Shown in pieces: positions 1 to 7,368 of a stretch of 46,751 bases of DNA (position 1 is its first letter; every line of letters starts with the position of its first letter). Source of the stretch: an uncultured Prevotellaceae bacterium (lineage in GTDB: Bacteria > Bacteroidota > Bacteroidia > Bacteroidales > Bacteroidaceae). The stretch is taken from positions 1 through 46,751 of the forward strand of contig CAMNJH010000004.1 of NCBI GenBank assembly GCA_946541275.1. Reading direction: 5' to 3'. Made by a program: the position numbers and the translations under genes. The notes below the pieces were generated by a model. It made no database searches. It saw only the letters and a program-made list of their open reading frames with translations, and was not told the DNA's origin.

Positions 1-2276
1 TTCACACCGGTGGTGACATGACCATGGGTCTGCGCGTCATTGGCAGTGCCGAGGCCCAGATGCCCGCTAACTGGATTGCCATGGACAACCTGACCCTGAC
101 CTACTATGGTGAGGTGAAGGAAGATCCCGACAAGGTGCTGATGGACCTGGCCATTGCTGAGGCCCTGAAGGTTTACCCGCTGGAAAGCCTTGGCGATGTC
201 GTAGCATACGTGGGCGATAAGGAGGCCTTCAAGGCAATTGTCGAGGAGGCTTGGGCAGCTACAGAAGGCTATCAGGAACTGCTCGAAAAGGTGAATGCTG
301 CCAAGAAGCAGTTGGATGCTTCTGTTGCCGCATACGCCAATTTCTCTACCAAGTATGAGGGCTGGAAAGCCAGAATGGTTGACTTCGATTTCGAGAATGA
401 TCTCTGGTTTGCTTACTGTGACTTTATCGACGGTATGAGCGAGGAGGGCTCGCCCTATCCCGAGGAGACTCCCGAGGAAGTCCTGACCAAGCAGGATCTG
501 ACCATCGAGCAGATTAATGCTTATATTGACCTCGTCGACGACCTCTTCCGCAAGGCATTCAGTGCCAGTTTGACCGACGGCTCAGATGTGACGCTGTTGC
601 TGAAGAATGCTGATCTGGTGAATGGCAGCGCTGGCTGGACTACCTCTGCTTCAGGTGGTAACTTCCTGCCTGGTGGCTATGAGCTGTATCATTGCTTCGA
701 GGCTTGGCATGCTACCAACTTCAATTTCTCGCAGACCATTGAGGATCTGCCCATTGGTGTGTACGAGCTCTCTACCCAGGGCTATGTGCGCTATCTGGAC
801 GGACAGTCGGCCATCGACCAGGCTGAAAATCGTCCCGCCAACATCCCCATCTACATCTTCATGAACGACTCGAAGGCCAACCTGCCCAACTGGATTGAGT
901 ACGGTCAGGAGCCCGGCTTCTTCAACGACTTCAATGAACAGCTGTCAGCTAATGGCTGGTGGAGCAGTCAGTCGTCGGCTACCTTCCTCACCGATGCTAA
1001 CGGTCTGGAGTATCCTGACAATATGACCGCCGCTGCTGCAGCCTTTGCAAAGGGTGACTACACTGTTCGTACCTATGGCCTGGTTGCCAATGAGGGCGAA
1101 AGCTTCACCCTGGGACTTAAGGGCGATGTCAGCGAAGCTCAGTACTGGCCGCTCTGGGGTCAGTTCAAGCTCACCTATCGTGGCTTCAACCCCGAAGTGA
1201 TTGCCGAGGCTCTCGATGCTGCCCTGCCAATGATTGACACCAGCAAGCCCATGGCCAAGTCGCTCTTCACCAGAGCTACCGAGCTTCAGGAGGCTGCCGC
1301 TGCTGCCAAGGCTGCTGATGATGGCGAGAAGATGTTTGCTGTGCTGAAGGACATCTATGCCCTCACCGAAGACATCAACAACAGTGTCATCCTGTTCAGC
1401 AAGCTGCAGACCGCTGTTGATGATCTGATTGCTGTTGCCAATGAATTTGATTCTCCTGCAAAGGCCGAGGCACTGGCTTTGGCCACCGAAATCCAGTCAG
1501 GTATCGATGAGCTCAAGCTGGAGAATGCCGACGCTGAGGCTTACTTGGTGAAGATTAGCGCCATGAAGACCAAGCTGCGTCTGCCCGCTAATGTGAACGA
1601 GGCTAACGACGATGCTCCTGTTAACGTGACCGCAGTCATTGAGACTCCTGGCTTCGAGAAGGACGGCACCAACAGCATCTACGGATGGACGGCCACTGGT
1701 CAGAAGTTCGGTAACGATGATCAGCTCTCAGCCCTCGCCCTTGAGTCGTGGGAGAGCGTGTTCCACATCTATCAGGACATCATTGGCTTGCCCGAAGGCA
1801 CTTATACGCTGAAGGTGAATGGATGGCAGCGCACCGCTAGTCCTACCTACCTCTATGCCGAGTCAGAGGGTCAGACCTTCGAGAAGGAGCTCATCAAGCT
1901 GGCCGACGGTATGCCCGCAGGCCTGAGCGAGCCCAGCACGCTGATTGGTGCTCGTGATATGTTCGACGAGGTGACCTTCATGAACACTCTCGTGGTGAAG
2001 GCTGCCGGCGACAAGCTGCGCATTGGTGTCCGCAAGGACGAGACGACAAGTGCCGACTGGATTGTGATTGACGAGTTCCAGCTCTGGTACCATGGTGCCA
2101 ACAGCCAGCTCAATCCTGATTCCGATGGCATTGAGGACGTGGCTAACTCGCAGACCGTGAAGGTGGAGTACTTCACGCTTGACGGTCGTAAGGCCAACAG
2201 TCTGCAGAAGGGCATCATGATTCAGAAGATAACCTTCGATAACGGTGCTGTGATTGTGAAGAAGATTCGCAAGTAA
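1..2276 (+). CDS. Large secreted multi-domain protein with binding modules and T9SS-like C-terminal tail (5' partial)
   Basis: The reading frame is open to the left edge (codons from base 3), so the ATG at 18 is internal and the true start lies outside. The visible part begins at the end of one jelly-roll-like module (NWIAMDNLTLTYYG). A second module follows at about residues 191-385 (CFEAWHATNFNFSQTI, LPIGVYEL) and a third at about 540-695 (YQDIIGLPEGTYTLKVNGW), numbered from the ATG at 18. Alanine-rich helical linkers separate them. The C-terminus (VEYFTLDGRKANSLQKG, ending KKIRK) resembles type A sorting domains of the type IX secretion system. No catalytic motif was recognised, so binding or adhesion on the cell surface is an inference. 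It is a paralogue of the next gene and aligns with its C-terminal 770 or so residues. Confidence 0.8.
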   Translation, partial: HTGGDMTMGLRVIGSAEAQMPANWIAMDNLTLTYYGEVKEDPDKVLMDLAIAEALKVYPLESLGDVVAYVGDKEAFKAIVEEAWAATEGYQELLEKVNAAKKQLDASVAAYANFSTKYEGWKARMVDFDFENDLWFAYCDFIDGMSEEGSPYPEETPEEVLTKQDLTIEQINAYIDLVDDLFRKAFSASLTDGSDVTLLLKNADLVNGSAGWTTSASGGNFLPGGYELYHCFEAWHATNFNFSQTIEDLPIGVYELSTQGYVRYLDGQSAIDQAENRPANIPIYIFMNDSKANLPNWIEYGQEPGFFNDFNEQLSANGWWSSQSSATFLTDANGLEYPDNMTAAAAAFAKGDYTVRTYGLVANEGESFTLGLKGDVSEAQYWPLWGQFKLTYRGFNPEVIAEALDAALPMIDTSKPMAKSLFTRATELQEAAAAAKAADDGEKMFAVLKDIYALTEDINNSVILFSKLQTAVDDLIAVANEFDSPAKAEALALATEIQSGIDELKLENADAEAYLVKISAMKTKLRLPANVNEANDDAPVNVTAVIETPGFEKDGTNSIYGWTATGQKFGNDDQLSALALESWESVFHIYQDIIGLPEGTYTLKVNGWQRTASPTYLYAESEGQTFEKELIKLADGMPAGLSEPSTLIGARDMFDEVTFMNTLVVKAAGDKLRIGVRKDETTSADWIVIDEFQLWYHGANSQLNPDSDGIEDVANSQTVKVEYFTLDGRKANSLQKGIMIQKITFDNGAVIVKKIRK

Positions 2277-2298
2277 TCTGCACTCATCGCTTCATTCA

Positions 2299-2336
2299 AT
2301 CGCTGCGAGGCTCCGGCTTCGCAGCGATTTCTCTTA
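2299..2336 (+). terminator. Rho-independent terminator after first secreted-protein gene
   Basis: Stem arms atcgctgcgagg and cttcgcagcgat enclose a ctccgg loop and are followed by a T-rich tract. The same hairpin recurs after the downstream paralogue. Confidence 0.8.
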
Positions 2337-2370
2337 TCTCTTACCTCTCCCCTCCAAATTCATGGTTCCT

Positions 2371-2457
2371 TCAAGTGTTAAATCCACACTATTTTGGGAG
2401 AAAAGGAAAAAAAACTTTGAAAAATGATACGAGTTATTAAATTTTTGATTATCTTTG
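2371..2457 (+). promoter_or_regulatory. 87-bp conserved upstream module with -7 box (copy 1)
   Basis: The module ends in TATCTTTG (2450-2457), a match to the Bacteroidota -7 consensus TAnnTTTG. No clear -33 TTTG box lies at the usual distance, which fits a promoter that needs an activator. An inverted repeat AGTGT-N7-ACACT sits at 2374-2390, about 60 bp upstream of the -7 box. The whole 87 bp aligns without gaps to 7035-7121 with about 8 mismatches. It is followed by a leader of roughly 115 nt before the ATG at 2577. Confidence 0.7.
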
Positions 2458-2576
2458 CAGCGGAAATCTGCTCATGTGCGAGAGATAACCTCTTTTTAGA
2501 GGCAGGTGATGGCATACAACCCTGAAAAATACTTTCAACAAACATTTATTATTAACTAACTTTAAATTCATTGCTT

Positions 2577-5500
2577 ATGAAATTTTCAAAACTTCTCGTT
2601 TTGAGTGCGCTCTGGCTAGGAATAGCTGGTAGTGCAAAGGCAGAAGTTCCTGATGGCATTTGGACCATGCCCGAGCCCTCAGGTTTGGTGTTCACGGATG
2701 TGACGTTCGATGACTATCAGCGTTACTATCTGTACAACGCCGATGCCAAGATGTTCTTTGCCAGTGGTAATGAGTGGAGCACTCGTGCCAGCGTGGCAAC
2801 GTTTGGCTACGAGGTGTGGCTGGTTGCCAGCTCCGAGGTGGATGCCCCCGAGGGTTCCTATGAGCTGTGGGACAACTGCCAGCATCCCGACCGCATTCTT
2901 GGTGACAAGAACTGCTTCACTGACGACGGTGGCTCTACATGGGTTGACCATGCCGACCAGGGCAACTACTCATGGTCTGTCACCAAGGTGGGCGATTTCT
3001 ATCGCTTCCAGAATGTGGCCCTGATAGCCGACAAGCCCGAGTTCGACGGCAAGTACTTCGGTTGGAAGGGTGACTATTCTGACAGCCGCCTCTACATGAT
3101 TGCTCCTGAAGAGGGCTTCGTGGACTGGAAGTTCGTCACCGCTGACTCTTATCTGGCTTTCGTCGAGTCGGATGCTTATGCAGCTTACAAGTCTGGTGCT
3201 GAGGCATTTGCTGCCGCCCTGGCTCTGAAGAGCGTATTGGAGCAGGCTGAGGCTCTGGGTGCCAACATCGCTACCCAGCTGGCTGTCTACACCAATACTG
3301 CCAGCACCGCTGCCGAGCTGAATGCAGCTGCCAGTGCCCTGACTTCCATCATCGACGCCCGCAAGGCCCTGAAGGAAGCCATTGACGATGCCAAGGCTAA
3401 GGGCTTCACCGAGACCGCTCCCTATGAGGCCGTGTTTGCCAATGGCGACGCTACTGCCGACGAGCTGAAGAAGGCCCTTGAGGATCTGAAGACCGCTATG
3501 GTGGAGTGGGGCAAGAACCACGCTTCTGTGGACAATCCTGCCGACATGACCGCCAAGATTGTCAACCCGAACTTCGACAACGCCAGCTCTTCGGGCTGGA
3601 GTGGCACGGCTCCCAACATGAAGGGCTCTGGCTCACATGGTCCTGCCAATGTGGCTGAGGTATGGAACAATACGTTCGACACCTATCAGGACATCGAGGG
3701 TCTGCCCGCAGGTGTCTACGCCCTGGGTGCCAAGACCTCATGGCGTGGTTCATGGAACGACATGATCAACAACATCGGCCCTGCTGCCAGCCTCTATGTG
3801 AAGGTGGGCGACATTGAGACCGCTGCTCCCTTCAACTACATCTGGTCGCCCATGAACACCGAGGCTCTGGGTGGCTCAACCTACTTCGGAACGGGTGCTG
3901 GTGAGAATGCACAGGTCGACGAGGAGACCGGCATCACCTACTACTCGCCCAACGATCCTTCGGCTTTCCGTCTGTATGAAGAGAAGGGATTCTATGACAC
4001 CAAGGTCATGTTCGGCGTTTCTGAAGGCACCGTACGCATCGGCGTGAAGAACCCCAGAATGATGGGTGACGCCGACAACTGGAGCTGCTTCGACACCTTC
4101 ACACTCACCTATTACGGTGCCGGTGCTGATGCCGCCAAGCTGTATCTCGACCTGCAGCTGCCCAACTACAAGGAGTTCGTTCCTGAGGAGGGTCAGCTCT
4201 ACACCGAGGCCTATGCCGAGGAGTACAACAAGCTGATTGCTGCTGAGTACACCGCAGCTTCCATGGAAGAGGCTTCTGCCATCGTGAAGTCTATCAACGA
4301 TGCCTACAATGCTCTGATGAAGAACATCGACCTCTGGAAGCAGTGGCAGGAGAAGGTGAACACCATCCGCAGCGAATACGTGGTCAACGACGAGTATGCT
4401 GAAATCACTCCTGAGATTGACGACCTCTCCGACTATTGCGATGAGTTCAACGTGGAGGAAATCCTGGAAGCTCACGACTGGACCAACGAGAAGCTGGAGG
4501 AAGAGCTGGCTACACTCGACGAGTGGGTAGAGTCACTCCTGGAGAAGTCGAAGGACCAAGTTTGGGATGGCAAGGACATGACCATGTTCATCAACAATCC
4601 TTCCTTCGAGAAGGACCATGAGACCAACTCTGGCAACAAGGATGGCTGGACCGTTGACCGCATCGATGGTGGCAACGTGACGCCTGGTCCTATCAATGGC
4701 GATGGCGACACCTTCCTGGAGAAAGTGGGCTACTACAATGCCTGCTTCGAGTCGTGGCACTGCCACAAGTGGGACGTATGGCAGGAAATCAAGAATCTGC
4801 CTGTCGGTATGTACGAGCTGCAGGTGCAGGGCTACGTGCGCTGCGAGGTGGGTGGCTACAACCGTGGCGACGAGCTGGTTGAGCCCTACACTTCACCTGT
4901 GTACCTCTACATGAACAATGCCACGAGCCAGTTCCCCAGCGTTTACTCTGAGATTCCTGCCGAGCACGGCGTGGACTTCCAGATTGTTGAGGGCTGGACT
5001 ACTGAGGAAATCAATGGCAACCTGTTCCCCAACTCTATGGGCGGCGCTGCTCAGTGCTTCAGCACCGATATGTACAAGAAGACCGCCTTCGGTCTGATTG
5101 CCAAGAAGGGTGACACCTTCCGCATTGGTGTGAAGATGGATGCCGACCAGGACTGGTGGTGCATCTGGGATAACTTCAAACTCACCTATCGTACGCCCAC
5201 TGCCGACCTGGTGCTGCCTGTGCTGGACGAGGCCATGCAGGTCATCAACCCCGACCAGTTCATGGGTAAGTCTGTCCATGAGGCAGCCCTGGCACTGGAA
5301 GAGCGTGTCAACGCTGCCAAGGCTTCTGGCGATGGTCAGGCCATGTTCGACATGCTGGCAGAGGTCTACGACCTGTCTGAGAGCATCAGCAACTCTGTGG
5401 CTCTGTTCAAGAAGCTCATTGCTGCTAACGAGAACCTCATCGACGTGCAGAGCTACTCATCTGCCTCTGCCGCTGTGAAGGACGAGGCCAAGGCTCTCTA

Positions 5501-6386
5501 CAACCGTATCAACGACGGCGTTGAGGGCTGGCAGTTCGAGGACGCCGAGGTGGAAGGCCTGATGGCTGAAATCGGTGCCATGATCACCAAGCTGGGTATT
5601 CCTGCTGATGCCGATCTGGCTTCTGACGCTAATCCCGTTGAGTTCAAGGTCATCAAGAACCCCGACTACGACGAGGATCTGAGTGGCTGGCTGGGCACTG
5701 GTGCTGCTCGCAATGCTGACTGGACCAATGCTGAGATCTTCAATGCCAACTTCGACTACTATCAGGACATCATCGGTCTGCCCGAGGGTACCTATCAGCT
5801 GATGGTGCAGGGCTTCTACCGTGCCGGTAGCGCTAAGGACGATTACGACAAGCGCGATGACGAGAGCATCAGCCATGCATTCCTGTATGCCCTGACCTCG
5901 CAGAATGGTGACTCTATCACCTTCAGCAAGCCCCTGGTGCGCCTGGGTGCTGAGGCCGACGAGCTGAACATCGGTGTTGACGGCTACGTGACTGTTGTGG
6001 AGCCCAGCGAAGAAAGCAATGGCGTTGCAGTTTGCAACAGCATGGCTACCGCTGGTCAGGAGTTCGAATATGGCAAGTACAACAACAACCTGATCTTCAA
6101 GGTGAAGGCTGGTGAGAATGTACGTGTCGGTCTGAAGAAGAACGTGAACATCAATGACAACTGGACCATCTGGGATTCCTGGAAGCTGATGTACTTCGGT
6201 AAGAACAGCGACAAGACGCCCGCTGGCGATCCTTCTGGCATTGAGAACGTGAACAGCGTTCCCGCTGTGCAGGTGGAGTACTTCACCCTCGACGGACGCA
6301 AGGCCAACAGCCTGCAGAAGGGCATCATGATTCAGAAGGTTACCTTCGAGAATGGTGCTGTGCTCGTGAAGAAGATTCGCAAGTAA
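2577..6386 (+). CDS. Large secreted multi-domain protein with three binding modules and T9SS-like C-terminal tail
   Basis: The ORF track begins at TTG 2571, but ATG 2577 directly opens a signal peptide (MKFSKLLVLSALWLGIAGSAKA), giving 1269 aa. After an all-beta N-terminal region (to about residue 200) and helical segments come three jelly-roll-like modules, at about residues 327-513, 672-872 and 1025-1210. Each shares the pattern N-P-x-F/Y, G-W, then Q-x-I-x-x-L-P-x-G-x-Y, then W-x-x-x-D-x-x-x-L-x-Y. The tail VEYFTLDGRKANSLQKG resembles a type A type IX sorting domain. No catalytic residues were recognised. It is probably a surface or secreted glycan-binding or adhesive protein (inference). 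It is a paralogue of the preceding gene and has the same upstream module as the fas1/susCD operon. Confidence 0.82.
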   Translation: MKFSKLLVLSALWLGIAGSAKAEVPDGIWTMPEPSGLVFTDVTFDDYQRYYLYNADAKMFFASGNEWSTRASVATFGYEVWLVASSEVDAPEGSYELWDNCQHPDRILGDKNCFTDDGGSTWVDHADQGNYSWSVTKVGDFYRFQNVALIADKPEFDGKYFGWKGDYSDSRLYMIAPEEGFVDWKFVTADSYLAFVESDAYAAYKSGAEAFAAALALKSVLEQAEALGANIATQLAVYTNTASTAAELNAAASALTSIIDARKALKEAIDDAKAKGFTETAPYEAVFANGDATADELKKALEDLKTAMVEWGKNHASVDNPADMTAKIVNPNFDNASSSGWSGTAPNMKGSGSHGPANVAEVWNNTFDTYQDIEGLPAGVYALGAKTSWRGSWNDMINNIGPAASLYVKVGDIETAAPFNYIWSPMNTEALGGSTYFGTGAGENAQVDEETGITYYSPNDPSAFRLYEEKGFYDTKVMFGVSEGTVRIGVKNPRMMGDADNWSCFDTFTLTYYGAGADAAKLYLDLQLPNYKEFVPEEGQLYTEAYAEEYNKLIAAEYTAASMEEASAIVKSINDAYNALMKNIDLWKQWQEKVNTIRSEYVVNDEYAEITPEIDDLSDYCDEFNVEEILEAHDWTNEKLEEELATLDEWVESLLEKSKDQVWDGKDMTMFINNPSFEKDHETNSGNKDGWTVDRIDGGNVTPGPINGDGDTFLEKVGYYNACFESWHCHKWDVWQEIKNLPVGMYELQVQGYVRCEVGGYNRGDELVEPYTSPVYLYMNNATSQFPSVYSEIPAEHGVDFQIVEGWTTEEINGNLFPNSMGGAAQCFSTDMYKKTAFGLIAKKGDTFRIGVKMDADQDWWCIWDNFKLTYRTPTADLVLPVLDEAMQVINPDQFMGKSVHEAALALEERVNAAKASGDGQAMFDMLAEVYDLSESISNSVALFKKLIAANENLIDVQSYSSASAAVKDEAKALYNRINDGVEGWQFEDAEVEGLMAEIGAMITKLGIPADADLASDANPVEFKVIKNPDYDEDLSGWLGTGAARNADWTNAEIFNANFDYYQDIIGLPEGTYQLMVQGFYRAGSAKDDYDKRDDESISHAFLYALTSQNGDSITFSKPLVRLGAEADELNIGVDGYVTVVEPSEESNGVAVCNSMATAGQEFEYGKYNNNLIFKVKAGENVRVGLKKNVNINDNWTIWDSWKLMYFGKNSDKTPAGDPSGIENVNSVPAVQVEYFTLDGRKANSLQKGIMIQKVTFENGAVLVKKIRK

Positions 6387-6412
6387 TCTGCGCTGAACAC
6401 ACTTTATTCAAT

Positions 6413-6443
6413 CGCTGCGAAGCTCCGGCTTCGCAGCGTTTTT
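6413..6443 (+). terminator. Rho-independent terminator after second secreted-protein gene
   Basis: Perfect 11-bp stem (cgctgcgaagc / gcttcgcagcg) with a tccg loop, followed directly by TTTTT. Nearly identical to the hairpin at 2299-2328. Confidence 0.9.
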
Positions 6444-6519
6444 CTATTATGAGAGGGGAGAGGGGAGAGGTAGGAGCAATACCATTACTTTGGCCAAGGA
6501 CCCAAGGGCTGGACTCCTT

Positions 6520-6912
6520 CGCGCGCGCGTAATACGCGCGTGAGTAAGTGCTACAAGTGCTACTGTGCTTGTATTCTGCTGATAACCAGCGTGTTCTGGG
6601 TGCATATTGGCTCATTTTTGGTGCTACCGAAGTGCTACCGGAAAAGCTACCAGCCCTCCAACCAGCAGATGCCACTTTTTGGGAAAAGGAGCACGACTTT
6701 TTTCAAAAAGTCGCCGCCGTTTTCTAAAAAGTCGGCCCCGTTTTCTGAAAAGTCGCCGTCGTTTTTCCCGGTAGCATTTCCAGTAGCACTTCGGTAGCAC
6801 CAAAAATGAGCCAAAATGCACCCGTAACTTTCTGTAAGACAAGTAAATATGAGCACGGTAGCGCCTGTAGCACTTTTGTTTCGCTCTAAATAACGTGCGC
6901 GCGTGAGCGTTC
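6520..6912. repeat. Repeat element A: large imperfect palindrome with GTGCTAC motifs
   Basis: Central inverted-repeat arms 6598-6651 and 6770-6823 are 54 bp each and match at 51 positions. Between them lie three 21-bp tandem units (6703-6723, 6724-6744, 6745-6765) of the form AAAAAGTCGCCGCCG plus T-rich spacer. Outside the arms come gtgctacaagtgctac (6548-6563), answered by gcgcctgtagcac on the other side, and then runs of alternating C and G at both ends. ORFs reported here are translations of the repeat and are not credible genes. Element B at 30346-30820 shares the 16-mer and one 21-mer exactly. The function is unknown. Confidence 0.8.
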
Positions 6913-7034
6913 AGGGATTACCCGAGCCTTCCTGTACGTAGAAATACTCCGCTCCAGAAGGGGGGAAGGGTAGGGGTGTCTCCGCTTTTTTATAGTAAAA
7001 ACGTGAGGTGGAAACATACGCATAGGAAAACGTG
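6913..7034. other. Intergenic spacer without recognised feature
   Basis: Between repeat element A and the conserved promoter module. A purine-rich stretch (gggggaaggg) and a T-run are visible, but no ORF, hairpin or promoter could be supported. Confidence 0.5.
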
Positions 7035-7121
7035 TCAAGTGTTATATCCACACTATTTTAGGAAAATTAGAAAAAAAACCTTGAAAAGTGATACGAGTTA
7101 TTAAATTTTTGATTATCTTTG
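7035..7121 (+). promoter_or_regulatory. 87-bp conserved upstream module with -7 box (copy 2), promoter of the fas1/susCD operon
   Basis: Gap-free match to 2371-2457, including the AGTGT-N7-ACACT dyad (7038-7054) and a strictly conserved 33-bp right end finishing in TATCTTTG (7114-7121). No obvious -33 box. The leader to the ATG at 7369 would be about 240 nt, long enough for post-transcriptional control. I saw no recognisable riboswitch in it. Confidence 0.7.
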
Positions 7122-7368
7122 TACCCGAATTGTGCCTGTGGGCACTGATAACTGTTAACAAGATTCAAAAATAAACAACTGTTGTTTACTAACTTCGCTA
7201 ACCTAACAGAGGCCGATGGCAGGGGGAAATTGCATGTTGACCTCGTATTTCCGTCTCTACACGATGGGGCTCGATGAGCTCTTGTCGTGAGTTGTCGTAT
7301 TACCTTAATTTAACCATCTGATCAACCATCTATAGCACAAGAGAATTTAATAATATAAACCAAAACCT

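Noticed and set aside
6703-6765. CRISPR-like array (three 21-bp units)
   Set aside because: Units are directly adjacent with no spacers, and there are no cas genes.
6540-6856. ORFs on both strands within element A (85 aa plus, 72 and 69 aa minus)
   Set aside because: They are translations of the palindromic and tandem repeats, with Cys/Tyr- and Lys/Phe-rich low complexity and no start signals.
7035-7060. DnaA-box-like sequence (ttatatccaca) in the 87-bp module
   Set aside because: It does not match TTATNCACA, is single, and the other copy reads ttaaatccaca; no origin features nearby.
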